Below are positions 1 through 12,402 of a stretch of 64,000 nucleotides of DNA, in pieces. The notes below the pieces were generated by a model that was not told where the DNA came from, did no database searches, and saw only the letters and a program-made list of their open reading frames with translations. The stretch comes from Porodaedalea pini (lineage: Eukaryota > Basidiomycota > Agaricomycetes > Hymenochaetales > Hymenochaetaceae). The position numbers and the translations under genes are program-made. The stretch's first letter is position 1, and every line of letters starts with the position of its first letter. The stretch lies in NCBI GenBank assembly GCA_002794775.1, contig NBAY01000044.1:124001-188000 (forward strand), written 5' to 3'.

Positions 1-810
1 TGAAAAACCGTTCTATTTCGGCACTTACAGTCGATCGAGATAATCGTAATCCAGTCTAAATTCATTATCATAGAAGCACCTTGCACGACCAAGTAAGAGT
101 GACTCACTGGAAATATTCCGAGTCCAATAAGCAAAGTTACCTGAGAGATGTTAGTGATCTCGACTCAGCCTCGATACTTTGCAACTCACACCTACAAATG
201 CTGTCAATATATATTTTGTAGGAATGAAACTGCAAAGCTTACAATGGAAGATCTGCTCTGTACGAGTTCCCTTCGATGGTGGTTAATAGAGGACCCTTCG
301 AAGAGAGAACCACATGATAAATATTGCTCACAAAAGAGAAATGAGACTGCTCCCAGGATTCCGATATATCGATTCTGATGATGTTGCAGCTACTTAGTCA
401 ACGAGCTGCTAGCCAGTGTGTTACGCACCGCAAAATAAACAATGTTCACGGTTTTTTGTGGGGGTTTCTTCAATGTATCGCGACATCAGCCCTGCAGCTT
501 AATAACTGAACGCAGCCTGATGGCAATGCATACCCAGAAAAATTTAACCTGGAAGACAAAACACGTCGTTATTTTGCACAGAAAATGAAAGGGAAACACG
601 GCTCTACCTCTTTGTCCATAGTAGTCACTTCGATTTCCGTGAGCTTGGTTGAACCACTCTCAAACATGTTGTATTGCACGTACTAGTATCATAGACCAAA
701 ATAGTGACAGTTGCTACTTGAAAATACTGTGTGATGGTTGTACTTGCAACCACGAGCGGTACCTCGCTAGGATCGATAGGCTCGACGTTGGATCGAAGAG
801 AGAGTGCCAT
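1..810 (-). CDS. DUF6533-family membrane protein, copy 1 (3' part outside window)
   Basis: The first exon starts at the ATG at 810 and encodes a short leader (MALSLRSN...) followed by the family core Q-Y-F-Q-V-A...L-V-Y-D. The next exons supply T-M-D-K-E and then V-K-F-F-W, which together give the DUF6533 signature YD..(T/L)xDKEVxxxW. The introns are short, with GT-AG ends at the same places as in the complete copies at 39.7-41.3 and 45.2-46.8 kb. Compared with those copies there appears to be one extra base in the fourth exon (about 471-473), so this copy may already be frameshifted. The rest of the gene lies beyond the window edge. DUF6533 proteins are multi-pass membrane proteins of unknown function that are expanded in Agaricomycetes. 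Confidence 0.6.
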
Positions 811-979
811 GCGGTACGTAATACCACCTCAAATTCACGATGTTTAGTGGGAGGCTTAGACGGGGGTTGTCTCAACTAAGCATTCCGGAATACGTCTTTA
901 TATGCTTTGACCTGAGAGATCGCACACCGAAACAGATGGGAGTCAGATGCAATGCTCAACTGACGAGATTAAAGAAAGT

Positions 980-2656
980 CACCGGTCTGAAAGGGAGAAA
1001 AAGACGGCTATAACGAAAGAAAGGAAATGCACTAACCGATTGCATTCAGAGGTCGACGTGTCCATATGCTCTCGTCTGCATTTCCAGGTGTGTTCCGTTG
1101 TTGTCGTTGAGAATCTTTGATTAAGCCAGTATCTGTTCGTGATGAAACTGGACTTTGGTCGAATTGGTGCCTGCAAGTCTCGAAATCATACCAGTGACTG
1201 CCTTTCGTGTCTACAACTTCCGGTGAAAAGATGAGCGTCGATGATGTCTTCCGAGTCTTTATGGCAGTACAAAACAGCGGATCAACGCCATTCAATTGAT
1301 GCGGCCTCTAAAAGTTTCGGTGAAACAGGGCTGGAACTGGCATAAAAGTAATTACGATGATAAATGGATGCTGAAAGCCTGTCGTTCAATGAGTGTGCAC
1401 AAGACTCGGTTAACAAATCCGTCATATGCACTAGACTAGTACCGGTAGTGTTTTCGCACGGCATCTTGATATAGATATGACACATAATGACAAATAGTCC
1501 TTTCTTTGTGTACTGAGATTTCATTGAAGTCACGGCAGCGAGACCAATCACGACCGGATTCACTTGTGATGAGCGCGTTTTCTAAAATCAATGGATCATA
1601 AGATGGAACATCTTTGCATATCGCATTGCCTCGACAAGTTTCATGTGTTTGAGTCTCACCCTGTCTTGACTCAGGAAATTCCGATCGTTGACCTGAGCTC
1701 TGAGTACTGCACGAGGCAAATTGGCAAAGTAATCGCATCACTGGCACGAGGCCTTGCTTGTTGTCTCCATACACTCCCTTAAGTTTGCTGCAGACGTTGG
1801 CTAGGCACCAGTCGTTTTGACATGTCGACAGTGAGACACCTTTCTCTCTTTGTATCTGAGCATGAACGTGCTTGTCGGACTTTAGAAGCAAGCTCCCCAC
1901 CTCGAAGTCATGTTAGTGTCTTCCTTTGGTCACCGCTCATCCTCATTAGTCGTGTCCATCGCTCGCTCCAGGTCCGAAACCAATTCACATCCTCTGCAGG
2001 CCAACCTCGAGCCCACTGCTTTTCTCCATAAGCCCCAGTCAAAATGCAGAAAGCGAGCCGGCTTGGGTGCTTTCAAGGGTATTGTTCCGATCGGCTTCTT
2101 CATTTATTTTGTCCGTTTTCTGTCTGCATGGTCGGACTCCGCAGCATCACATAACATTGTTTAAAATATCAACACTGCGTCCTTGCACATTCTCGTCTTT
2201 CTCGATATCGGGTACAAGCTTGACGGAGAGAGTCAAGGAGCACAAGATATCGTCGACCTGGAGAGGTACTATAGTTATAGCATCGTATGTGATAATGAGG
2301 AAGAGGCGTTGGAGACATTCCTGGAGCGTACTGTTGATGAGTAGATTTTGCCATCTCAACTTGCCGGGAATAGTGATGTCTCCGCTTCCGATTGGGTGCA
2401 GACTCGCCTCCATCGTCCTTGCCAAGTCGCATCAACAGTCGTATCTTGATTCATGTTACAACAAGCATACCTAAAACACCTGCAATAAAACATGTGTCGG
2501 GCTCAATAGAAAAGTGAGCCTGCATTGATGCACTGACATTCATGCACCCGTAATCCATAGCGTACAAGACAAACTAGCCTGGTACCACTTCGGTACATCA
2601 CTACAAACGAGCCAATGACCAGACCCCTCAGCCTCGTGGCCCTGAGCGAAGTATGC
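980..2656. repeat. Segment Z of the duplicated unit, copy 1
   Basis: This stretch lies upstream of the DUF6533 gene and recurs at 28.56-30.26 and 41.59-43.08 kb, with a divergent piece at 16.86-17.44 kb. Several blocks on the minus strand stay open in more than one copy. Examples are a 154-codon frame at 1,900-1,436 containing ICKDVPSYDPL and SVHKERTICHYV, and a frame at 2,425-2,147. They may be exons of a second gene duplicated along with the DUF6533 gene. I do not recognise the protein and could not join the blocks into one model. The segment ends where the LTR of element A begins. Confidence 0.5.
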
Positions 2657-3499
2657 TGTAGGGGTGCAGACTCTTCCAATCCAAAGGGCGATCTGGGCTA
2701 GCACTCGTGATCGACCTAAGGGGGACTGCGGTGACTCGGTATACCGAGAGGGACAACCTAAGTAGAGCGAGGTTCGAGATATGAAGACTCGGCGATACGG
2801 ATACCTGCAGGATTCCGGTTGGACCAAGACTTGGGTGGGTAGAATCGGCACTTGTGGCAGCGGCTGAGGGCATTCGGTGATTGGGTGACGGAGTTCTGAG
2901 AGTCGGTGACAGAGTCGGTGTATACTGTTTTCAGAATGAGAGTCGGGCGAGTATTGCATAGTAATGCATGTAGTAGATTGCGGTCTAGAGGTGGAGAGGG
3001 GACTGTCTGTCTCTGTACTGTTGCTCCTCTGTCTCTATTCTCTCTGTCTGTGTCTCTGTGTACAAACTACCACAAATTTATACTAAACTGAAGCAGAGAA
3101 AGCGGTGCAGGACTCGGCCGAGTCTGTGTGAACAGATGTGAAGGTGAGTCGGCAATCAGTCTGCACACATCATGCAGCCGATTGTTGTGGAGTGATGTTG
3201 TAGTGCCCAACCTGCTCTCTCATCTCCCACCACTGCACAACTGTATCCCACGTCCTTGTCCTACTCGCCTAATTCCTTCCACCTGTGCCCACAAGAGTCA
3301 GTCGTCCATGTGCTGATCAAGTTCGTACGACATCTGTCCATTTGATCATGTCCATACCAAGAATTAATAATAAAGAGTTGGCCGCCGATTACGAATGAAT
3401 AAATGGTAATGTTTGGCGGCCGGTAAAGGGAGTCAAAGGAGTAGTGTAAGTGAAGGGAGAAAGACTCGGCCGGCGCATAGGTGATGGTTAATCGCTACA
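2657..3499 (-). repeat. Element A left LTR (3' LTR)
   Basis: This 843-bp copy runs from TGTAGGGGTG to TAATCGCTACA on the plus strand. It is the same sequence family as 15,547-16,389, 30,262-32,196 (interrupted) and 36,761-37,612. The terminal pentamers TGTAG and CTACA are inverted repeats. Most differences between copies are C/T or G/A changes at CpG. The left flank belongs to the end of segment Z and the start of segment Y. Confidence 0.92.
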
Positions 3500-3604
3500 T
3501 CTCCCGGGGGGCCAGAAAAAAAGTGTTTGCGGTGTATATGAGAAGTGGTTGAATTGGAAATTAAAGAATGTGTAATGGGTGAGGTTTGGTGCATTCTGTG
3601 GTAT

Positions 3605-5329
3605 TTAATGGTGCGAAGAAGAAGAAGAAGAGGTTGACGGTTCACCGATCAATGCCGAAATCGCACCCTGGAGTTTTGTGATGTGCGCTATTTGTTGCAC
3701 AACCATGTCACGGAGGTTCTCGAGTTGGACTGACAGGGCTGGGTGGTGTATGCTCGTCTGGAGGTCTGGGTGCCACGGGATAATCACGATCCAGATCAGG
3801 TCATGTGTCACTGCTGAACGTAGGCGCTGATTCACTGGCAGCTCCAGACCTTGATTAATGACATATTTTGTGTGGTTGTTGATCAAGGTCAGTCGGGGTC
3901 GGAACTGGACATTGATCACCATGTACAGGCACAGGAAGAACTTGTGCACCTTCATGCCAGGCTCGGCGATTGAGTGCCAGAAGCGCTGGTGAGATCCAGA
4001 GTGGCATAGGACGTCCTCGAGGGTGGCCTGATGCGAGTGATGGCGTGCGACAGCAAGAGTGAATGATATCGACCAGTTGTGAACCCCGCGTATGTTGTCC
4101 GGGCATAGGATTCAGTTGTCATAGAAAGACTCGGTGCTGGTTCGGTCTGAACGCATGGTTGGTGAAGGGGTAGAAGTGAAGAAGAACAAAGTTGAATTAT
4201 TTGAGAGGGGGATATTGTAGGGCGGGTGATTCTAAATGAATGAAAAGGAGGGTGTATTTTATAGAGACTCAGAGTTATTAATTAGTGCGATGTTCGGTGT
4301 AAGAGAAAAAAAATTTGGGGCAGAGAGAAAGTAAAATAGAGAGGGTCAGTGTCTGTTGTCAAATGAAAATGGGGTTCTTTGTTATTAAAGGAATGGAGGG
4401 GTACTCTATTTTGCCTAATGTAACATGAGGCATTTGAGTCAGGGGGGGTTTCAAGAGAAATGCACCAGGTGTTCAGCTTTAGCCTCCCCGTCTGTCATAG
4501 CTGATCCTTCCTGTGCGATCCTTCCATACTTGGCTGCAAACGTCGCATTGAAGTCGTTCCACAATGCGATCAAGTTCATGTGCTCACCCAGGTTGATTGG
4601 TACAATGTGGTGCTTGTTGAGTTGACCAACTAACTGTGAGAGTAGTTTGTGGGCTTTGATGGCTTGTTCCTGAGCAGTTTCGGTGAGGTGGGCCATTGAG
4701 ATCACTGTTTCCTGAAGGGCCGACTGTTGTGCTTCGCGTGCTGTACACTCCTGCTCTGCATCTTTGAGCATTGCTGCGAAGTCGGCCTGCTCAGCTTCCG
4801 CAGAAATCAGCGATTCCCGGGCTTCGTACAGTTGGCTGAGGTATGCCGGTTGGATGTAGGACACCGTTGCTGCGGCGTTGAACCGAGAGAGGGTCAGGGC
4901 TGATTTGTAGGAGGTTGCCTTCCTGCTCACAATCCGTCTGAACACCGTGCGGTATACTTCTTCATACGCGAGTTGTGTGAGCCCCTCGCAATCGGGGCTG
5001 GCTATGGTGACTGCAGTGCAGAATTGAGACTACGAACCTCCAGCGAGTGCAGGTGACTGCGAGAGTCGCTCTTGTATTTTGGGTGTGCAGAACGTATAGG
5101 CCACATATATCAGAGTCGGGTCTGTGGGCATGAGCTTATCGAATGCGAACAGTAGTTCCGCTGCAAACTTGGCGAATGAGGTTGTTGCCGGGTTGTACAC
5201 GACTATCTGCGAGACCCCCGTCGGGCGAGGGTTAGCCAGTGCAAGGTTGCCAGGTGTCAGGTTAGGCATGCAGCGTGCCATGCCCTTGAGGACAATTGCA
5301 TGGGGAGGGGTAATGTCGGTACTTTCCAT
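3605..5329 (-). pseudogene. Element A third gene (minus strand), coiled-coil-like, unknown function
   Basis: The first frame starts with MESTDITPPHAIVLKGMA at 5,329 and reads to 4,451 with a single internal TAG near 5,030. It contains an Ala/Glu/Gln-rich, coiled-coil-like stretch (EARESLISAEAEQADFAAML). A second block at 3,955-3,605 ends with a Leu/Val-rich stretch (QLENLRDMVVQQIAHITKLQ) and a serine run. Element B keeps the same start fused directly to this last block, so both belong to one gene. It lies downstream of pol in the pol direction and diverges from the Zn2Cys6-type gene across about 770 bp. It is not a recognised retrotransposon protein. Intron positions between the blocks are unresolved. 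Confidence 0.5.
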
Positions 5330-6097
5330 TGTGGGCAGGGTCGGATGTTGTTTCTTTTTCTTTTTGTCGCTTTCAGTAATGGCATGTCTTTTTAAGGACA
5401 GTTGCGTCACCTGAGTCGTTTGTGTGTCTGTATCGGGTGGACCTCTCTGTATTGGTCATGCCGTCAGTCGGCGGAGTACGCATTCATTGCGTGTTTTGGG
5501 CAATTCATTCGCGTGCTTCAGTTGGTCCTTCGGTGGGTGATTTGTGACAGTGATGGTGTCATTTTCTCATGGTCGGCAGCCGGTCGATTGGCAGATTTGG
5601 GTGTCTTTTTAGTCCAATGTTTTGTGTTTTGTGTGTTTGGTACTGGTCCATGTCTCTGTATTGCCGGTTGTGATTTTTGTTTGGTGGTCCTGGTTCGGCA
5701 TAGTTATCTTCTTTGGTGTTCGTTTTCCGTTGAGTATTTGTGTGTTGTGTGCCTTGGGGTCCCCTTTTGGTAGGAGCGGGCTTGCAGTTGGCTGCTGGTG
5801 TTCAGTGTGTGCCTGGGTTTGTTGTGAGTGATCGGCGGGTTCGTGCTGTATTTGGTGTGGTATGGATCCATGTGTGATTGGCTTTTGAGGTGTGTGATCG
5901 TCGAGAACCGTTTTGGGCACTTTGGTGATCTTGAAATGACCGGGTTCCACATCGTGCTTCTTGAGTGCAATCACGGCGCTTGTTCCAGTCCAGTAACGTG
6001 GGGGCGTGATTCTTGTTGGTAAAGATCGTCGTAGTTTTCAAAACGTGCCCCCCTCTACTTTTTACTACCACCTCCTCCGTCTCACCTTACCCTTTTG
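5330..6097. promoter_or_regulatory. Divergent intergenic region between the two extra genes of element A
   Basis: These 768 bp separate the minus-strand third gene (start 5,329) from the plus-strand Zn2Cys6-type gene (start 6,098). The sequence is GT-rich and contains no convincing coding frame. Part of it is kept in element B at about 32,590-33,130, although B has lost the plus-strand gene. It is inferred to hold a bidirectional promoter; no specific core element was identified. Confidence 0.35.
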
Positions 6098-8254
6098 ATG
6101 GACACTGCTATGACTCCCAAGCCCATCCCATGGCCCCCCGCATCTCCCAAAGATGGGGGAGGCTTTTCGACACCACCACAGTGGAAGCTGGGACCCGACA
6201 ATCATGCGCCAGTGGCCCCGGCCCTTTTGCAGGAGCCTGACGATGGCAACTGAGACATGGGAGGTGTGCTCGTCGGTGTGTATCTCCCATGTCCATTGCA
6301 GCTAGTGTTGTCCTTGTTGGGTGGAGAAGCAGGTGGTGGGGGAGAACCTGCCGGGGAAGTTGGTGTCCCTCCTGCCGAGTCTGTTCTGCTGAGTCTCATC
6401 CAGCGTGATCCGTTCTCGTCCCATATGGAAGACTTCAACTCCGCGTTGGACGATCTCGAGAAGTCAAGCGAGGAGGGTCACGAGGAGGCGATGGCGTATG
6501 TGCGGGCTACCTGGGTGTGCTGCTTCATTTTTGTTTTCTTGTTCTTGTTTCTGATACACTTTTTCTAGCGCTCCCTTGCTACTGCATGGGATGGCGTCCC
6601 CGAGCGTGTGAAAGCTGCCCACCCTTCGTTCACTGCGATGGACGTCCTTCTGGACATGTTCCGGAATGAGGCCGATGAGGCAGTGGAGAACGCGACTGAG
6701 GAGACACTGCCCAAGCGTCTCTGATCACTTATTGCTGAGGAGGAGGAACTGGTCGCCAATCGCAAGCGCAAGCACACGCTTGTCGCTGCCGAGCGTGTGC
6801 GCGCTGCCGCTGAGGCCACGGAGAGGGTAGAGTGTCGGGCATGTGAGGACGCCGAGTGTGCTAGGCAGGCTGCGCAGGAGGCACGAGAGTGGGTCGAGCG
6901 TAGAGTGCTTCTGGAGGCGAAACGGGCTCGGGATGAAGAGGAGCGCACAGTGAAACTGAGGGGTGTGCATGAGTTGTTACGTGCACTGTACCCTGCTGCG
7001 ACCGATGAGGAGCTCCAGGGATGGCTCTATCATATGGTCGGCCCTGCTGTGCCGATTTCGTCTGCTGTGAGTAATAATTTTTTTTTTTTTTTTTGTACCA
7101 GCTGATTTGTCGTAGAAACCAAGCCCTTCCACTCCTACTCAGTCGGTCCTGCCTTCACCTCATCATGGGTCGCGTACACATCAGCCTCACCCTCGTCCTG
7201 TCCTTGCGCGTTCGGCCACAGAAAGCAGGGAAGTCGTTTCTCCTGCGTCATTGCCTCAGGCTGGCTCGGATGTGAGTGCCGAGTCTCGTTGAGGTCCTGG
7301 TGAGCCTGCTGTGCCGCCTTACAGGACTTCCACCTCTCCTTTCTTGGCTGTGCCAGCTGGTTCTGTAAAAGCCGATCCTTCGACAGTCAGCGGAAGCACC
7401 TCATCCACAAAGGTACAGCATGAGGTGGCAAAGGTGAGTTCTCTTTTCTGTGCTGATCCCGATCTTTATGGCTGATTGTTTCCCGTGTAGGTTGGTGGTT
7501 CACACGCGCATCCTGAGGTGGTGATGAACAATGTCCCTCCTACGAAGCCTGGGACGAAGCGAAAGCCGGTTTTGGTTGAATCCAGTGGCGACGAAGGCCC
7601 TTCCCGTCCTGGTTCATCCAAGGTTCCGCGCGCTGCAGGTGCGTCTTCTGTGAGGGACGTGAAGCCCGAGGATGCCGTCTCTGATGGCCTGGACCCGATT
7701 TGCTCGGAGGTGGGGTACACCTCGGGCAGACTGTTCAGTTTGCCCTCGCTTGCGACACTTGCATTGTCGCGGGCGCATCATGCAATGGTGTCCCCAAGAG
7801 TCAGCGGTGCACTCACTGTTTGTGGAACAAGGCACGCTGCGTCTTCGATCAGTTCCATGGGCAGCGTGGTGGTACCCAGCTCGCTCCTCTCATGCTCTCC
7901 ATGGCAGACCCAATCGGTATTGGCGGCGCAGTCTGGCAGTTCGGCGACATGCCCGACTATTCGGATGCGGCTTCCATCGATGTCCTGGTCAGGGCGTTGG
8001 CTAGGAATGTCGCCAAGTCTTGCATGTTGATTCGCAAGCGTCAGGCCACCGTCCATCATCGTCTTGAGGCATATGAGGCTCATGTCGAGGAGCTCACACA
8101 TCGCCTTGGTGAATACAAGGAGGTTGAGGATTGGATGCTGCCTATGCCATTCCTTGACAAGGAATCTTTTATCAACTATCGGACCATTCAGGAACGGGAG
8201 GAGAAAGAGGAAAAGGAGAAGAAGAGGAAAGGAAAAGGAAAGGGTAGAAAATAG
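6098..8254 (+). pseudogene. Zn2Cys6-type cysteine-cluster gene carried by element A, convergent with pol
   Basis: Four exons are supported: 6,098-6,514, 6,569-7,066, 7,116-7,433 and 7,491-8,254. The introns are GT-AG and all fall in phase 0. The product starts with a Pro-rich leader, followed by a Glu/Arg-rich helical region (VECRACEDAECARQAAQEA) and a Ser/Pro-rich linker. Next come six cysteines spaced CX2CX6CX8CX2CX6C (7,751-7,840), which is the fungal binuclear zinc-cluster spacing. A coiled coil and a Lys/Glu tail end the protein. The cluster is near the C-terminus, whereas Zn2Cys6 regulators usually carry it at the N-terminus. TGA stops at 6,251, 6,722 and 7,290 and a frameshift near 7,725 break the gene. 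It ends 218 bp from the pol stop, tail to tail. Confidence 0.6.
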
Positions 8255-8471
8255 AGTAGTTTTGGTGTTTGTTATTTATTAAGGGAATTTAGTCTATGGT
8301 TGGTACTGTGTTACACTGTGCTTTACGATGGGAGTACAAGACTCGGCTTTTCCTTCAAGGCTTGGTAAAGTACTGCTTTTCGTGGATTTCGTGGTTTTGA
8401 AGTTTGAGAGTAGGGGTTTGCTGTGTGAAAGGAAACGGAATGAGAATGAATATCAAAAAGAATAAGGGGTA

Positions 8472-11400
8472 TCATGATTCGGATTCGGTTCCAGAGTCAG
8501 TGTCGAGGATTTCTGTTGGTTGTGGCCGATCCTTGGCACCGAGCTCCTCCCCTTCGATTTTTGAATGTTTGTTGGTGAGATCGTCAAGTTCTGAATCGGT
8601 TTTCTCAACTATCTGGGTGACTGGGGTCGATATGTTTGCTCGGGGATGGTACGGGATAACTCTGAAGGCTGCGTATCATAGTGCCGAGACTGCACCTGTG
8701 AGTTCTGCGAGTATGTACGATCCTCCAGTTGTTCGACAAATGACTACCATCGGTCCAAGGTATTTGGGTTTGGCTTTCCAGCTTAGTTCCATGTCAATTT
8801 GTGAGTTTCGAACCAGAACCAGGGCTCCAGGGCCAAAGTCGTAGTCTCGGATCGTGTTTTGGTAGTGTTTTTCGAATTGCTGGATTGATTTGAAGCGAGC
8901 ATGCATGACTGCCGAGTGTACTCATTTCAAGTCTTCTGGTCGACGCTGGAGTGCCCTTGCTCGTGCCGCAAGTAGTTCTGACTGGGATACCTTTGATGTG
9001 TATACTGGTGACATGTATGTTTGTTCGGCCAAGTCAAATGGAAGGATCGGCTGGACTCCATGGACCATGTAGTATGGCAAATATCCCGTTGCTTTCTGAA
9101 TTGTAATTCTCTCAGCCCATATGGCATGGTATGCGTGTTGTGACCATCGAGCTTTGTCGTTCCCAGCAAGTTTCATCAGTGTTTCCTGAAGGTCCCTGTG
9201 GCGTCACTCTACAATTCCGTTTGCTCTCGAGTTGTAGGGGGAGATTTGGATATTGTGGACTCCATATCTTGCCAACATCCTGATTACTTCGCCGTCGAAT
9301 GATGGACCATTGTCTGATACGATCTCGTGAACGTAACCCCATCTGCATATGATGTCCTGGAAAATGAAGTTCGCAATCGATCTCGAGTTATCAGCATGTA
9401 AGAGTTGGAATTCTGGGTAGCCTGTGAGCGAGTCTCTTGCCTGGACGATATACCTGAATCCTCCTGATTTGGGCATGAGCATCACATCTATGTGTACCCT
9501 GGTGAATAGTGGCGCTGGTGTTGGAACGTTCAGCGGGATTCGTACGTGAGTGAATTGCCAAGTCTGGCACAAGTGACACGTCTTCAGGAACCAATGTATG
9601 TTGGAACTCATCATGGGCCACCAAAATCGATCATGGATTCGTAGCTGTACTGAAAAGAATCCTTTGTGTCCCAGGTCATCGTGTGCTGACTGCATGACTG
9701 AGAGTCGGCGATCTCATGCGAGTACGAGTTGGTGTGGTCCCAAGTATCGTTTCCTCCAAAGTTGTCCATCTGCGACGAAAAACCGAGTTGCCTTTGTTAT
9801 GAAGTGTTGAAATTCATTGTCTGACATGTCTTCTGGTTTCTTTGGGTCGCTGAGAAACTCCTTGATTTTTATCAACTCTTGATTGGCTGATTCTGCTGCA
9901 GCTGTTCGGGGAATGGTGGGAGGGTCAGTAGCGGGGAGAATGTCTCCAGTGTATGCTACGAATATGAAAGCATACTGGTCATTGATCCATTCCTCATAGT
10001 TTTCATTGTCTGGAGGGTCGGTGTCTGCTCGCTTTCGCCGACTGAGTCCATCTGGGCCTGTATGCCGAGTGCCTGGTACATGGATAATCGTGAAGTGGAA
10101 CAGTAAGATTCCAGCAATCCACTGGTTGATCGTTGCATTTGGCTGGATATCTGGGTTGTTGATCATGCCTTTAATGTACTTTGTGTCGACTTCAATGTAG
10201 AAGTGGTCCAGTCCTATTAGGTAGATCCATGTGTCGTGGAGTGCCCTCATGAGCCCGAACAGTTCTACTTTTGGCTGTGAGTAGTTCTGTTCCCTCTCAT
10301 TCCATGTTGCAGACATAAAACGGGCTGGGAATCGTTCTCCCTTTTCTCTGATCTGTAAGAGAATCGCTCCGTATCCTCGAATCAACGAATCTATGCAGAG
10401 GTGGACCGGTCTTCCGCATTTGTAGTCAATAGGCCTGATGGCTCCAGACTTGGCGACTGCCTTCTTAAGTTGGTCCATTGATTGCTGTTCGAGTTTTCCG
10501 AATGAGAAGGGGACATCTTTTCCAGTGAGTCGGTTCAGATCATATGCCAGTCGAGCGAAGTCATTGATAAAGTGCCTGAGGACTCCTGCAGTTCCAAGAA
10601 ATGATTGAACATACGTAATGTCTTCACAAGGAGGCCAGTCGATGACTTTTTGGACTCATGCTTCATCTGGGACTCATCCTGAGTAGTTGCAGGTGTGGCC
10701 GACTATCATGGCTTTGGGTGCAGCAAGTACCAACTTCTTCCCGGACAGAGTCACTCCAACTACTTTGAATCTTTGGAGGACTCGGTTGACGTCATTTAGG
10801 TGTTCCCATATGAATCGGTGGATTCCTGAATTTTCTGGGATGGTCTCATATGATCCGTCCTGTAACTCGTATTGCGTGGCTGCCCTTTTATGGGTACATC
10901 ATCAAAGTATGGGAACACCATGTCCAGGATTTTGTCCTTCAGAATGAATGTGACATCGGTGTGCATGATTTGTTGGGAGTTCATATACCCCATGGGAATT
11001 GATGTGAGTCGAAATGCTCCTAGTGGCGTTTGGAATGTTGTTATGTCCCTACTTCATATGGCGAGTTTCCTTTGGTTGAACACTACAAATAAGTCCAAAG
11101 TTGTATAACAGGATCGGCCACCGAAAGACTCGGCGATGTGTTCTGTTGGATACGGTACCGATGGATCTCATATTGTGACTGTGTTTAGTGATTGAAGATC
11201 ATGGACTATTCTCAGTGACTTTCCATCCTTCTTTACTACGCAGAACCACCTGGATCAATATGACAAGTTTGACAGTTTGTAAACGCCAGACATGATTTTG
11301 TCTTTGATGATTGTGACGACCTTGTTGAATATCCCCGGTGGGATGGGAATATTCTTCAGTACCCATGGAATATGCTTGATCGTTGGGATAAGAACTGGAG

Positions 11401-12402
11401 CGAAGTAGTCATAGTCGAGTGCACCCTTTTCTGTTTCATCCCATGTGAACGCCATTTCCTGTGTCCAAATAACCCACCACACGAGATCCTTTTCTTCAGG
11501 GAGTAGGAATCTGGCCAGATCTATGTCCATTTTGTCATATCATTCCTGGGTGAGTCGTTTCCCAGGTGAGAACGGTGGAGGGTGGGTCGGCAGTTCCGGA
11601 AGGTCCTTCAGAGGATTGGGGTGTTGTGTCCTGGTGATTCGGTATTCTTCAGGGAGTGTGGTTGGAACTGGCTTTATACGATCGGCAACCTTCTTGTATT
11701 TGTAGAAGGGTTGAGTCATTCGGCGAGTTTGACTTGTTCGAGGAATTAGAGATTCGTTATCATATGGGTGATTAATGGAGAATAGTCCTGTTCCGCTGTT
11801 TGTTCAGGTTTTGTTGTTTTTCGTACTTTGTTTTGATTTTACACCTCCCTTTTTCATGATGGTGATTTCAATAGACTGCCTGTCAAAAGAAATATGTACT
11901 GCATCTGACTCTGGGGTATTCGTGGTATAGCATGGTTGTGTCTCTGGTTCGTCTCGTCAATATTGTACCAATTCATTGACTATCAAAAATCCTCGTCCTT
12001 GGCTGGTTGCTTTCAGTGTGTTCGTTCTCGAGTTGGAACTGATACATCTTCTTCTGTTACTGGGTGGATTAGTTCTAGTACCTGGTCATCAATGTCTATA
12101 TCCACCAACTGAGCCTTGCAGTGTGCGAGGAACGGTTGGCCGAGTAGGATGTCAAACGGTGCCGGGTGTACGACTTGTGCTTGTATGAGTACCGAGAATC
12201 CTCCAAGTCCTATCCTGAGTTGCGGTATTAATCTGAGTGATTGGGTCCTAGACACGTCTGCAGTTTCAATAGTGATTCGTTCGTTATTCAGAGTTGGCGA
12301 TCCTAGATGTTTCCACACGTTTTGTGATAGTCCGATAAATGAAGCTCCAGTGTCGAGTAGTCCTTCTATCTCGACCTTTCCATCCAGCCATACATTGACG
12401 AC
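8472..12402 (-). pseudogene. Element A pol: protease, RT, RNase H, integrase
   Basis: The protease is at 12,402-12,010 with active-site motif LLDTGASFIGLS. RT spans about 11,530-10,600 and shows VHDLQSLNT and the catalytic PYFDDVPIKG, in which Phe replaces the usual Tyr of YxDD. RNase H is at about 10,478-9,960 (CIDSLIRGYGAILLQ...DGLSRR). Integrase spans 9,695-8,472, with HDDLGHKG...CHLC zinc ligands and DDE residues in HIDVML, VSDNGPSF and ANGIVE. A YLGPMVV motif near the C-terminus resembles the GPY/F module, and there is no chromodomain. TGA codons interrupt the frame at 9,204, 8,922 and 8,676 where Arg (CGA) is expected; the RT part has further stops and shifts. Confidence 0.85.

Noticed and set aside
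2906..3316. Repeated short frames with CTCTGTCTCTG low-complexity sequence
   Set aside because: They lie inside the LTRs and recur in every LTR copy. They are non-coding LTR sequence.
5402..6022. Several hydrophobic plus-strand frames in element A between the two extra genes
   Set aside because: The region is GT-rich and low in complexity. The frames are not kept in element B, which suggests non-coding intergenic sequence.
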